Assembly: GCF_036785885.1 (NCBI RefSeq) | Contig: NC_092323.1 | Location: 11,292,501 to 11,356,500, forward strand | Reading direction: 5' to 3' | Length of the DNA: 64,000 nt | Source: Coffea arabica | Taxonomy: Eukaryota; Streptophyta; Magnoliopsida; Gentianales; Rubiaceae | Part shown: piece after piece, positions 36,951 through 49,809 of the stretch | Layout of the letters: every line of letters starts with the position of its first letter | Numbering within the stretch: the first letter of the stretch is position 1 | The notes under the pieces: generated by a model | What the model was told of the DNA's origin: nothing | The model's database searches: none | The model's input: the letters and a program-made list of their open reading frames with translations, nothing else | Made by a program: the position numbers and the translations under genes

Positions 36951-37052
36951 TTTTTTTTTTTTTTTTTTTTGTATAAATGGGATGACTCAAACTTGAGATC
37001 TCTCATTTATACTCTCTCCGTCGGACCACCCAACCGATCCCTCCCCGGAATG
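36951..37052 (-). mobile_element. SINE-like relic
   Basis: On the minus strand a stretch like ggttgggtggtccgacgg (A-box region) is followed by caagtttgagtcatcc (B box, one change from GGTTCGAGTC), then catttatac and a run of over 20 A (plus-strand T run 36951-36971). The layout fits a tRNA-derived SINE. Confidence 0.5.
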
Positions 37053-40000
37053 AGTTAAACTACTTGTTTGAATATGAGCAAACTTTATGTTCTATATTTG
37101 TAATCTTTCTATTTTGGTGGGGCCACGAGTTCCCAAATGTTTCAATTCAACCAATATAGAGTTAAATATGCACTGACGTAGGCCAAATCTTCCGTTTTTC
37201 GAAAATTTGGACTAACTTTGCCTGACAAATGGAAAATTTTCAACGTCTAATGTCGTTTATAAGCCTCAACATATCGGCAGCCTAAACTTGATTTCCTGTT
37301 ATTTATCAAAAAAAAAAAAACTCGATTTCCTGTTACTAATTTACTGCCTAATTTTCTTAATTCTTTAGAGTTTTGTATTGTACAGCGAAATCCGAGAACT
37401 ATAACTAGCTTTATACTATAAACCAACGGTATTATTAGGTGTTTAGATCATCATGCAATCAACATTAATCACACTTTAGTGCACCAAGTTGGAAGTTGGT
37501 ATTGATAAAGATGGCCAAAAATATCAATTTTATTAGTACATAATCAACCTCCCGAGCATTTATTAATTTTATGTATGTTGACTGTGATGCATTTGACGGA
37601 AATATTTCCCTGACATTTCAAGACAAACAAACACTTTGTCTCTTTGTCAACAATAGTAGAAGGCTCCCTGTCCAATTTTTCTCATGCAACTAGTTTGTAT
37701 TCCTTCAGAGAAATCTGGAAAAGGAATTCGCAAGCGAAGAATAAATACCCTCTGAACCATTCGCAAGAGTCCCTTCCCCCATGAAGGTTAATATATCTTT
37801 TGATAGATCTTGTCTGAGACTGCTTGCACGGGTTGGAAATTTTGTCTGGATTGCTACGTTTACAAACAGCAACAAGAAAAATGTAGCCTTTTTTTTTTTG
37901 TCCCATATACATTACATCTTAAAAAAATTGCTACATCATTATTTTTCTAGAAGAAACTCCCAAAAGATACAATCCGGACGGGGGAGCTTGACAACAAAAT
38001 CAAAGGTAGCCAGAACATTAGTAGCTAAACAAAAAAAAAAAAAAAGAACAGAGAGAGAACAAAACAAATCATCGGTTTCTACTAAATACTAGCAAGGTTT
38101 CAAAATCCAGTTAGTAAGACCACTAATTTTTTTTCAGGTATAATTTTCTACTAAATTGATAATGCCCCTCGGACTAGGATGGTTTAGTCAAACTCGCGCC
38201 ACTATTTCCAGGTTGTCACCAACTTTCCGGACTTTCCTTACATATGAAATGGTAAATGTTCCTGACTAATCGCCATCTTCTGTCTCCAAATGTTTCAACT
38301 GTCTGATGGCTATAATGTTAATGGCTATGGATTGTCTGAAGATTACAGTAATAGAAAAGACGGCGTCCTTAAAATTGCAGCACATGACTTGAACAGCAAT
38401 TGCACACCGCACATTGGATAATCGTGGAAGTTTGGTCAAGTGATGATTCCTTGTATGGCTGATTACCAGGATCATGGCTGCAAAAAAAATAAAATAAAAT
38501 AAAATTTAGACCAGGGCTTTAGAATTTAGATCAAGATGTTTATAGGCTAACCCTCTCTGAAGTTGAAGTTGGTAAATTATGATTCATTATATGGGTTCTG
38601 GTTGCCCTATATGCCTGTGTTGTTTTTTTTTTATTATTATTATTTTTTAAAATCTCCATCCCAGAATACTACGATTTCTGCACTCTCGGATTTAAATTTA
38701 AATGTCCATCGTTTCTAGAAAAAAAAAAAAGGATTTAAATTTTAATGGCGTGATGGAAAATTTTCGACATGCCAGTGACGAGAGTCTAATTAATTGAATT
38801 TAACGGGACAGTCTTGTGAATTTTGGATTGTAGGGAAATTAAAGTGGCCCAAAGTAAAGCCAGTCAGTTCTTTAGTTAAGATTTTTAATCTGTCTTTCTT
38901 TTGGGTAAGTGTTATAATTTCTCCATTTGGTAATTGTTTTGAGATTGGGGGCATTCCTCAGAAAGGACTACGAAAATGGGGGAAATAAGGATTGGAGATT
39001 GTGGCACAGATTGCGGCCAAGAGCTGAAGTATTGGAAGGAAGGATTGGATTGATAGTAAATACTAAAGTCCTGGAATAAGATGAAACCTTGATAATACTA
39101 AAGTATACAATTATAATTCTTTTTCTTTTATCCTCCCACCCTCTTAGACTCTCTTCATTCATTCATAACTGTCTGTCTCAGAATTCGAATCCTGAATCTG
39201 ATAGCAGCAAAAACTCTAATAGCCTACTTGACATGACAGTGGGAAGAAATACATGTAATGTATCCAACAAAAGGGGGCATACATGAGTAATTCAATGAAC
39301 CTGTTCCTGGTGACCTTGATAGCAATTTTAATGATTACTAACACGTATCGAATCTTTCTTCATTCAGTGATTAGCTTGAAGCGTACTGTGTTTATATAAA
39401 ATTGAGGACAAGAGACTATGTTGGATTATCAACAAGTTTGAATATTGCATCATCTTCCTATACTTCAGCTGTTGTCATCCAAATTTGAACCTCAAGTAGT
39501 ATTACTTCAGAAAGGATGAATCTCAATTTAATTAGCTCTTCAAAGTAGATCAAAGTTCTTATTCAACTCTTGAGAGTAAGCAAATTCCAATTAAGCCCTC
39601 CAAAATGAAAATTTTGTCTCAAAATAATCTCTTTCGCTACCAGTTCTTAGGGACTTTAGAGTAATTAAGCTCCCATGTAAATGAGCTGAAAAGGATACAA
39701 TAGTGCTCTTCTAATCATATACGCAAGATTGAAACTAGCAGCAAAATCTTTTTTTGGATTAGAAGAGTAAATATTTTAAATCCTTCTTAGATCAATTAGA
39801 CGAGAAGTTAATTGCTTTAAAGCTTCTAAAAGAAATTGATAAGATTTCACTTTACCACTAAACTTTACTCAAACGTCATTGGCGAAATACAAAATGATGA
39901 AATCATTAGGGCCGACCCAGTAGTGGCCAAAAGAATTGAAAGGGTTTATTCAGAATAAAATTTTCACTTTGCAGGTTCAATTGGGACTTAATGTTTGAAT

Positions 40001-40439
40001 TTACACTTTGGTCTACACTTTGAAAAATTCTGGCCGCCCAAAATCATTGAATGTACTGAGTGCATATATGATATGATACTACTAGAGGGTTTTTCTTTTT
40101 TTTTCTTTTTTTTTTTTGCGTTCTTTTGGTGGCTTTTGGGTCAAGCAGCGGGACAGGACTGCGAATGTCAACAAGGTCAAGACATGAACTTCGTCATACC
40201 TGGTCAAAATTCAAGAACATTGAATTATGGATGGTACATCTAATTTTTTAGTTTTCAAATAGAATATTCCCATCAAATTGTTGCATAAGCATGATGACGT
40301 CGGCCTGACAACAACTCGTACGTTGCACCTTCATTAGAGCGTACGTGAATGCACCTCTGCCTAACCCTAGTATTAGTATGGATAAACACTAAACAACAAC
40401 AAATGGTCATTATTTTAATTTTTAATATGACTTTGACCC

Positions 40440-40540
40440 TTGATTTTGTCCTTTTCCGTCGGCGGATTCTGCACTAGGCAACCGCCCCTAGGAATGGGAA
40501 TTAGAGCCTTAAATTCAAGGACAGAAACCATATGTGGTTG
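40440..40540. repeat. Segmental duplicate (partner at 25.98-26.08 kb)
   Basis: Matches at ttccgtcggcggattc and the roughly 90 bp after it, in the same orientation. Confidence 0.65.
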
Positions 40541-40842
40541 GACAGCTCCTTTTCTTTATTGCAAATTGTTCCTATCTTTCGGGGTTGTATTTTTGGGGTT
40601 CAGGTTCAGGGATGCTTGGCTACAACTACGAGTGATTCATATCAGTATATATACTTTTCTTTTTAGAAAACCCAGAGTCCCGGATATGGTATGGGTTCAA
40701 GATTCGAAGTTGCAAATTTTGTTTCCTCTATTTGATATGAAAAACAAAGCAATACATAGGTGTGGGAGAGCATAAACCCATACCATATCCTGCAAGTTTA
40801 AAATAGACCAGAGAAAATGGCATATTTGAAATTCTAAATATA

Positions 40843-41060
40843 CCGTTTGGATTAGCTATTTTTTGGGATATTTTGAAAATATTTTATTATAATAATATAT
40901 GTGAAACACTTTTACTGTAGATGAAATTATTTTTGGTATTTTTTGAGGTTATTTTTTGTGTTTTTTAAGTTGTTTTTGGGATTTTGAAATTATTTTTTGT
41001 TTATAGATTACTGTAGCATTGTATATGAAATTAGAATTTTTCAAAAAATGACGAATCCAC
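40843..41060. mobile_element. MITE, family 1 (copy b)
   Basis: Begins ccgtttggattagctatttttt and ends ttcaaaaaatgacgaatcca, matching the ends of the element at 13786-13977. The interior is T-rich with scattered actgtag motifs. Confidence 0.6.
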
Positions 41061-42404
41061 AGACGGAGCTAAAGTTTCTTGTATGCTAGTTTCTTTATAC
41101 ATCTTGGAATGCCATCGGTTGCCCGATCTCATTCCGATTGTGATATATACGTCCCCACATTTTCAAGGTATATTTGTTTGCATATTTCTTAAAGCCCCAT
41201 GTGGTGGAGGTATATATATTGATCATGAAATTTTCTTTCTTTCTTTTTTTTTTGTGAACGTAAGGCTGAATTTGCAGACACTGCAATGTGAAAGACTGAA
41301 CTTCATTTAGAGCACTTTGAAATATAATCAAAATGGCCAAGAAGATCAAAATGAAAGCACCCCAGCTGGTAGATTAGGATTTTGGTCTCTGTATTGGTAG
41401 AGAGATTCAATTAAATTTAGCTAGCAGACATATAATTACAGAAGCTAATGGAAATAGAATAATTTAGTTAATTAGAACGCAAAATATTAAATGACCATAT
41501 TCAATATTTTCAATTAGATTCAAGAGCATCCTTTGTTCAGTATTGGTGTTTAAAAATATACCCGTCCGTCTTGCCTCCAAAAAATACCTCTACCTTTTTA
41601 GGGTCAAAGAGTATGTGAGCCTCCCAACTCTTGATTGGTGAAATTTTTAACTCCGGAGAGTTTTTTGTTAGAGCAAGAAATCATTCATTCAGGATCTTTG
41701 TGAGCTAGCAATTAAGTTACGTCCCATATTTTATTGCAAAACAAAAAATTCATATACACTTTCGTTACTCAAAGCTTCGAATTGGTGTGTACGTAACAAG
41801 GCTTTGTGAGCTCAACTTTGTCGAGTTGGAGTTCAACTTTTAAAGTTTAAGTCCAATTAGACACCAAACTCATGGGCATTGAGAATTGAGCCCACTATTT
41901 TTTCCTGAAATATATTTCAGGCTTAATTCTGAGATTCTTAACTCAAATATGCTCCATGAATGTGTTATTTATATTGACTGAAAAAATATATGTTTTTTAT
42001 TTAGGTTTTCATTGAACTGGATTTATATTGAGGGGCATCCCATAAATAGATGCATGGTGATATGAAATAGAATTATTTGATTCTATTTGATAATTCAATT
42101 TAGCACTTAATTTTAATATGTTCAAATCTGAACATCAGATGTATTTGATAACCAAAAATAGAACATTTAAATTAATTAAATGACACTGAATTTTCTAAAT
42201 AAAACTTTCTCCTAGAAATACGTAATAATCTATTCACTTATCACTTAATGTGATATACATTCAAAAAAGTAACTTAATGCATTTGACTTTAGATTTCAAT
42301 TTTCAGATTTCAATTTTATCAAACGCAAAACATAAGACCATGAAAGAACGATTAATCTACAAGTACTATCCATTTGGATTAGTATGAATTTTGGGTCTAA
42401 TTAA
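41061..42404. other. Intergenic, no recognised gene
   Basis: AT-rich. The part at about 42060-42340 resembles a further MITE relic (repeated tttcaattttcagatttc blocks), but the ends could not be fixed. Confidence 0.4.
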
Positions 42405-42736
42405 TAATTAGTAGCCCCACTTTGAATTTCAGATGATGAACTGAGGAGCTCCTCCAAGAGTTTGCTCCCAAATCCTCAAGCTCCAAACCAACTTTTTCTT
42501 TAGACTAGTTGTTTCTTTTGGTTTATCCAACACTTTGACATTACTTTTAAGTTCTAACTTTCTGAGTTGCCTTGACTGTTTCAACTTGAACTGGGCTCTT
42601 GTTCATTAATTCCTTCGCAAGAAATTAAGTTCAATGATTTTATGGCATTTCCTTTCTCATGTGCTAGAGAAGTATCAGGCGAGTTGTTGTCAAGGAAAAT
42701 GTCAAAATCAAGGTTTGGGTGTGAAGAAGAGGAAAA
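42405..42736 (-). pseudogene. ERF group IXc pseudogene lacking its AP2 domain (copy 4)
   Basis: Aligns with both ends of ERF copy 1. The N-terminal part (about 42736-42610) keeps NLDFDIFLDNN and the SLNL-like region. The C-terminal part (about 42590-42405) keeps the Lys/Arg linker, GLELEDLGA and LEELLSSS. The whole AP2 domain between them is deleted. A single-base loss after GGAGCA shifts the frame within the EDLL tail. An LTR element sits at its 5' edge at 42737. Confidence 0.82.
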
Positions 42737-44601
42737 TGTTAGGATCAAAACGCAAAATAAACAATCATTGAAATATCAAGTACATAACAATTTAATGTTC
42801 AAGTTATAAGCATGAAAGATAAATGACATACAATATTTAATGTGGTTCGGCTAAATCATTAAGCCTACGTCCATTGAGAGAAATTCGTTATTTATTATGA
42901 GAGGAAAATCCTATACAAGAATACAATTTGAATTCAAACTCAACCCTTATATACCATTTCTCATCTCTCAAGAACTCTCTTTCACCACTCATGTATAAGA
43001 TTACATGTTGCATCTTGTGTGCCCTTGTATGTCTCTTTATAGTATGTCAACCCACCTATTTATAGAGAACATTATTTGGCAAAAATTCAAATAACAATAA
43101 GAAATCAATTCTAATTCCTAAACTTGTACATAATAGGAAATAATTTCTAATTCTAAACAAAATAGGAAATTCCTTAACTACTATTTCAAATAACTAAAAT
43201 TAATTAAAAAACCAGTTACTTTAACACAAAACAAGAAACCTGTTTAAAAAAATTAAACCAATTTCCTAACAAATCTCCACTTTGGCGAAAATTTATTTTA
43301 ACAACCATTTGTCTTCAACTACCAAATAATATGGTATCAAACTATACACCAGAATTAATACAATCTTGACACCAAATTGATTCAATCGAGAAATGAACAT
43401 GTGTAGTTATCCTGAATCTAATTTCCAGTTGACTCGTGAGAAGGTGCTTTAATTTATCGTCTCCCTTTGCAGGATTTTTTTCTCACCACTACTTGCAATC
43501 TGGGATCCCCTTCTGTAAGGTATAACTCTAAACATTGAGGCAATCAAGTGGTAAAAATCACCATATTTCTTCCCATCTTCAGAATTGTTCCGCCACATGT
43601 GGTTTTCAAAACTCCACCTAAAACGAAAAACTCGTAACTGTTAGAGTCTTCTAGTGCATGAAAATTAGATCTCTTTGTTTCTTTGAGACATGTGCCACAC
43701 CATCCAAAAAACATAACCAAAATCTAAAATTCACCGGAATGAAGTATCAACCATTGGAGGTATGAGAAAGTCTCCACCGATTCACGTCCAAAATCAACAT
43801 TGGACTCCACATTTTCCTTGACTCTTGAATCACCTGCCTAGATTCACCGTCAAGTGTTTCCATGCTTTTCGATTTTTCATCCTTCACGTTCAATACTTTT
43901 TGTCAATCCATTGAAACAAGAATACCACTCATTAAATAGTTCAATTGGTAACAGCCACCAATCCACTTGATCTAAATAGTTAACAGGATCCAACCTTGAA
44001 CAACCAAACTCTTGATCTAACTATTCAATTTGTTGGGATCCAAATGCTTGTGAACAATCCAATCTCACAATCAAACTCTGATACCACTTGTTAGGATCCA
44101 AACACGGAATAAACAATCATTGAGATATCCAGTACATAACAATTTAATGACAAACAAGCCACAAATATGAAAAATAAACGATACACAATATTTAATATGA
44201 TTTGGCTCCACCATTGAGCCTACGTTCATGGAAAGAAATTCATTCTTTATTATGAGAGAAAAATCTCTCAACCTTTTTATATCATCTCTCATCTCTCAAG
44301 AATTCTCTCTCACCACCCATGAATAATGCTACATGTCGCCTCTTGTGTGCCCTTGAATATCTCTTTGTAGTATGTCAATCCACCTATTTATATAGAATAT
44401 TATTTGGCCAAAAATTCAAATAACAATAGGAAATCAATTCTAATTCCTAAACTTGTACAGAATAGAAAATAATTTATAGTTCTAAACAAAATAGGAAATT
44501 TCTTGACTACTATTTCAAGTAACTAAAATCAATTAAAAAACTAGTTATTTCCATACAAAACAAGAAATTTATCTTAAAAAAATTAAACCAATTTCCTAAC
44601 A
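42737..44601 (-). mobile_element. Non-autonomous LTR retrotransposon, Copia-like ends
   Basis: LTRs at 42737-43271 and 44089-44601 start and end TGTTAG...CTAACA in either reading. The target duplication GAAAA lies at 42732-42736 and 44602-44606. The primer-binding site TGGTATCAGAG on the minus strand (44086-44076), the initiator-Met-tRNA complement, gives the orientation: 5' LTR at 44089-44601. The polypurine tract AAAGTGGAGATTTG lies next to the other LTR. The 817-bp inside has no coding frame, so movement would need another element's proteins. Confidence 0.9.
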
Positions 44602-46869
44602 GAAAAGCACTCCATCTGAGAGGCTTAAAGGTAGAATCATAGTCATTACTTTTTGTTGAAACTAATTGATGACCTCAAATTTTTTACCGATGAGATCTGG
44701 ATCTAGTAACTAAAATTAAAATATTAAAATTTAGAGATCTTTTGACTTTTTAAATCCCACCTCTATATTATTATTTAAAAAAAAAAAAAAAGAACTGGAT
44801 TCTTTTGCTGCAAAACCGAGGAAGATAGGTACTTGTACATCAAAATTGAAAAAAAAATGAAAGAAGAAAAAGAAGAAGATAATCTCATCCATCTTATTTT
44901 TCTCAAGCAATTGTTTTTGTTCAGATGATTGCATCCACATGCACTGCTACTTTTTGCTATATAGTACATATAATGCAATATGTTATTCTCTTTATATACG
45001 GAAGTGACGAATATGATGTAATTAGACCATAAATTTACGCTTTCAGTTGGTGGCACTCAAAATCATTCTGCTTCATTTTTTTTCTTTTCTGATTAAGATT
45101 TTCACCATTAAGTAAACGTCAAGAAAATATTGGCAAAAGTAATTTTTCCTGCTTTAGAAAAAAATTATGAAATCATAGACTTTCAATTAACGTTGAAGAT
45201 GACACATTTCATACTAATGTTGCGAAAACCATTTCTCAATTCTGGTTATATACTTTTAACACATTATATTGATAAAGACATTTATCTCAACATCCGACAA
45301 TCTGCGTTCGTTCCCCCAAAAAAACAAAAAATCTGCATTTGTTTCTTTTCTTTTCTTTTTTTGCCTACACATGAAAACGACGATATACATATGAAAATCA
45401 TAGTAAGAAATACGCCATGACATCGGCTTGTCCTTCATTTTCTTGTAATGAAAGTTATAATATATGAAAAATCTTGGAAACGAAAAATGCGAAAGTGATT
45501 GTTTAACCCTCATGTGCATGCATTCTATTGTCTTCTTCCGTCGGCGTCCCCTTGACTAGAAACGATGATACCATTATACTATTATTACTGTTAAATTTCA
45601 CAAGAAACCCTTGTGCTGTTTTGCTAATCACAGTAACTCTCCCATTTTCTCACTTTAATTTCAGGGTTAATTAGAAAGTGCACTCTCAGAAGATACATGC
45701 TTCTCACTTTGCTGCCTCCTTTTTTCGAGTGGATCAATTTGCTCCCAAAACTTTTCAATTTTGTCAAGATGATACGATTACGATCATTCGGAAGCCGGAA
45801 TTGAATTCGAATTCATCGTAATTGGTGTACTTACATGAATATGTCAAAAAAAAAAGAAGAAATTCCTATATAAATACAAATGCAATAGATCACTCGATGA
45901 GCCTTTGATCAGTTTAACCGTTTCATGCTTTAGCTCACCTGCTATACCTCTTCAAGCTTGACTTGAGCCAAGTAAATGCCAAGTTAAGTCGTACTTTTAC
46001 CCGACAAACTTTTAATCATATCAGCTCGAGTTGTGACACCAAAAATATCTCTCAAACTTGACTGGAACTCAGATCATTGCCAAATCAAGTCAAATCTTTT
46101 ACCATTATTGTGACACCTTAAAAAAAAAAGGTCGAATCTTTTACCAAGATGCTTGTGACTTGTGAGGAACTTGCAAGAAGCTTGAGTTGAGTCGCTAGCC
46201 GCCTCACAAAGGATAATAATAATGTTTCTATGACTAACTGAAACGGAAACAGATAAAAATGGCAAATTGTTGTCCAAACTGTTAGACGATGATGGTCGAC
46301 CTGAGCTCTGAATCGGCCTTAGTTCAACAAGATGTTGCTTGCCGCAAACTGTAAGGATGGAGTCTTCAGAGTTCAACGTGATGTTCATTGGCAACAGCAG
46401 CCCAAGAAGGAGACGTTTAGCTGAATTTCTCCTCTCGCTGTTGGCAGTCGAGAGAGAAATAAGACTGAAAATGGCCCAAAGTACAAGGTGAAGCACTTCT
46501 CATGTTGTGACCATGGGCGATTCACTGGTAACTCCATTTGGAACCATTTTTTACAGATTATCATCAATCCAAGCATCAAAAGCAGGCCAATGCATGACGG
46601 GCCTTAGCCCAACAGAATACCAAAGCTTAAATTGAAGAAGAAAAAGAAGATAGCAAATTCGAAACCTTGTCACGATTACTGCATAATATTCTATCAAGAA
46701 CTACTTAGTAAAATGAAAAAAGCCATTTTTTATTTGCTTTTGAATTTCTAAATTGAAATGTTCACAGCAAAAGTGCGAAAACAAGGCCCTTTCTTTACTT
46801 TTCGTCTTTTATCCTCGTAATTCCTCAATCTAGATCAAGCATCCCATTATTCGCTAGTTGAGATTCCAT

Positions 46870-46871
<2 letters not shown>
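44602..46871. other. Gene-free interval
   Basis: No supported gene. It contains the duplicate segment near 45530-45630 and long A/T runs. The minus frame 46074-46496 (140 codons) starts with a hydrophobic stretch (VLWAIFSLISL) but has no family I know and may be chance or a relic. Confidence 0.4.
45530..45630. repeat. Segmental duplicate (partner at 28.20-28.30 kb)
   Basis: gtcttcttccgtcggcg at 45530 and tttcacaagaaaccctt at about 45596 match the partner segment in order. Confidence 0.5.

Positions 46872-46924
<53 letters not shown>
46872..46924. repeat. (AT)n microsatellite
   Basis: About 26 uninterrupted AT units. Likely polymorphic. Confidence 0.97.
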
Positions 46925-46927
<3 letters not shown>

Positions 46928-46938
46928 AGGTTTCCTAC

Positions 46939-47019
46939 CTTGTTAAATCCATTGGGTGCAGTCACAGCCATTTGGTGCGTGTACGAGCCGAGACTCGTAA
47001 TGCGATCTAATCCATTCAC
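46939..47019 (-). other. Candidate orphan exon
   Basis: Exactly 27 open codons (VNGLDRITSLGSYTHQMAVT...) on the minus strand, between tttgcttgcag and gtagga. The reading frame crosses both splice sites in phase 0. I recognise no protein and no partner exons, so it may be a relic. Confidence 0.25.
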
Positions 47020-47024
47020 CTGCA

Positions 47025-49550
47025 AGCAAATATGAGGGAAAACGTCGGGATCATTAAGTCCCCTGGTTTATCTATGACTGTCAAATTGGCTTGGGATTTA
47101 TAGCAAATCGAGATTCTAAGAGTTCAAGTGAGATATCTCATAAATGAAGATGATCGAGGGTATTCATAGAGAGAAAATGATGAACAATGATTAATGAACT
47201 ACTTGCACTTTGATTTTTGGCATGTGGCCTCAGATTCCGTATGATAAAATTGAAATCTGAAATCTGAATATTGAAACAATTAATTTGTTGAATTTTAAAC
47301 ACAGAAAAAAAATATGAAGATCTGAATTTTAATGTTGAAATTATTTATACTGTTTGATAAACATTTATACCTGAATGCTTAATAAGTTAAATTGTAGAAT
47401 TTTGCCCTTATATTTTTTTCATCCAAAAGAAGAAATAGAACCTATGATTTAATCAGTTTACAATTGTTAGGCATGAAATTGACAATATTTATTTTTAAAT
47501 TAAATTAATATAAAGATGAAATATATCATATGAGGAGTATGGAGACGACACAAAAGTCATTAAAAAGGGAGATCAGAGAAGTAGAAAACCGTTACATAGA
47601 AAATATCAGGTTATTTAATTAGATAAAAATTTTGAACATAATTAACAAACGGTGGTAGATTTAGTAGATAAGATAAGGTAATTGAAATAATTATGTTGAT
47701 TCTTATCAGAATTAAGCATTCAGTTACGATTCTTGTACTGAAAAAAATACATACAAGTTCAGCACCACGTAATAAATTCAGCAGATGGATTTTTATTTAT
47801 CAAACATCCAAAGCATCTCAATATTTAAAAAAGTTCAGTTTCAATACTCTTTTTTTTTTTATGTTATCAAACATGCCCTTAGCCACATCCAAGTTAACCT
47901 GTTAATCCATCCGAGGCTCAAAGTAGGAAGATGACAATGTACGTTAGCTATAAATGTGATAGTTTACATGTTAAGTAATGTACACATCTATTATTTATAC
48001 TGTGACTAAATTGATTTTTAAAATGTGGTTTTAGATTTTAATTTGAAAAAGTTACCTTGTCATGTTCTCAATTGTATTTTTTATATTCTGGTTTTAAATT
48101 TTTTTAGTCTATAAAAAATTGAAAATCAGTAGTATCTAGTTTGGTGCTTTTTTAATTCTCATTTTCTAAATTCAATTTACACAATCGAAAGCAATTGAAA
48201 ACAAGGTGAAATCCAACGAAAAGCAGGAGAAAATATATGCTATCAAGACACAGCGGCCACTTTCTAAGCTTCCGATTCAATGATATGGACAAGGTGGTCC
48301 CAAACTTTCAAAAGCCAAAAAAATAAAAAAGAAGTAATTTGATATTGAACATGAATCCAATTATCTCCACAATTGCCTGCCAAGCTTGCCATCACTCAAA
48401 TCACAACCGCCGTATGTTATATATATATCCTAATTATTCATCAATGATCATATGCCATTTTTATTTGTTGCACCTACACGAATGAGCGTGCATTAAACAC
48501 AATGTGCTATGTCTAGAAAGCTTTGAATTTTCTTTTTCTTTTGTTATTAATTTCATTTTATATGAGCCTCTCAAATTCGATTACAATTAGAGATGGCGAC
48601 CACGTTGCCAAAAGACTTCTCGCTCCTATTCTCCCTTGCCTCCACCCCCTTCGCTGTAGATAGCCCTAAAGAACATTACATCCAAAGTGTCTTTCCCTCG
48701 AAAAACAAGAATCATTTATTTACTATAACTACTAAACAAAATTAAGACTATCCTACATATGGAAAATTCGTGGAAGTTTCAGGAGCGGAATGGAATGACC
48801 AACTCCTTTCAACGTCAAGAGCACCAATATGCCAACACCACCTCAGCAAAATTCTGTGCTGTGCTTAGGCAGAATCACAACTTCACAAAGTGTTCCGCCA
48901 AAATTTGCTGTAAGAGCTTCAATTCAACCTCAAAGGTTTTCAAATTTAAAACCTCCAAGCATAACTGCAAAAGAGACTGCTCTTTGTCAATCCCAGCTTT
49001 CCGGGATTCACAAATATTGCCAATCTCTCTTCTGTTCTTCCTTTTGGATGATCAATTGAATTCACTCAAATCTTCTCCGTAAGATAAGACGAGCTTCCTA
49101 GCCCCGGTAAGGGAGCCATTTCCAAGTTGGCCTTTTGGCCCATGTTCCAAAGAATCATCCAATTCATCATGTCACAGCTCTGTCATTCGCAATATTGCCC
49201 CCTTCCCCCCTTGCCAGTTGCTAGTCCACCCACACCCACTCCCCGGCAGATCCGGGACCGGAACGATTGTTCTGAAAGATGTAACACCATTTATATACAG
49301 TGTAACATCATCTGTATAAAGTGTAACAATGGAATAACAGCAGCGAGTAATACTAGAACAATATTTTTGTAAATCCCACACGATGTGAAAATCGAGTTAT
49401 AAGGAATGATCTGGATCGCATAAATTCTTTTGACCTAATCATGGCCGTGAATCTCCCGGAGAGAACCGTTCCAGCCCCTCCTCCGGCCGCTCATTCTCTT
49501 CATATACTGAGGCTTGCAGTTTAGTGGGCCCCTAATATCATGTGCTCAAA
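47025..49550. other. Intergenic, with MITE-like and coding-like patches
   Basis: A segment at about 47236-47880 ends ttatcaaacatgccctt and begins with mirrored ctcagattccgtatgataaa, so a MITE is possible. Frames 48759-49082 and 48829-49059 (+) look coding-like in composition (PPQQNSVLCLGRITTSQSVP) but have no known domain. A triplicated tgtaacat-type motif occurs at 49279-49332. Confidence 0.3.
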
Positions 49551-49553
49551 AAT

Positions 49554-49586
49554 ACACTTGCCACTTGCCACTTGCCACTTGCCACT
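49554..49586. repeat. 7-bp tandem repeat in the TMK1 promoter region
   Basis: The unit ccacttg is repeated about four times, some 225-255 bp upstream of the TMK1 start codon. Confidence 0.9.
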
Positions 49587-49809
49587 CCCGTCTTCTCTTC
49601 CTCCTCCCCCTAACATCACAATTCACAAGTCCCAGGCTCCCAGCAGCCCCCACCCCACTTAACTGCAACAAATACCAAAACATAACTAAACAAAAACCAC
49701 CCCCACATTGGCTTCCCTTTCGTTTCTTTTCCCAATGCTTGCATAAACAGGCTTTCTGCAACCACTAAAAAGCCTTTCTTTTTCCTCTAAAAATCCAATC
49801 TTTACCAAA

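Larger units (their letters stand above)
36130..40842. other. Gene-free interval
   Basis: No supported gene. It holds a SINE-like relic (36951-37052), a duplicated segment (40440-40540) and many homopolymer runs. The minus frame 38266-38475 and the plus frame 40440-40775 have no recognisable domain. Confidence 0.5.

Noticed and set aside
46074-46496. 140-codon minus-strand frame starting with a hydrophobic segment
   Set aside because: No family recognised. Composition drifts to low complexity (SVSVSVS). Kept only as a note in the interval entry.
46825-47025. Frame with a long Tyr-Ile repeat
   Set aside because: The Tyr-Ile part is the (AT)n microsatellite translated. Only the first 81 bp are kept as a candidate exon.
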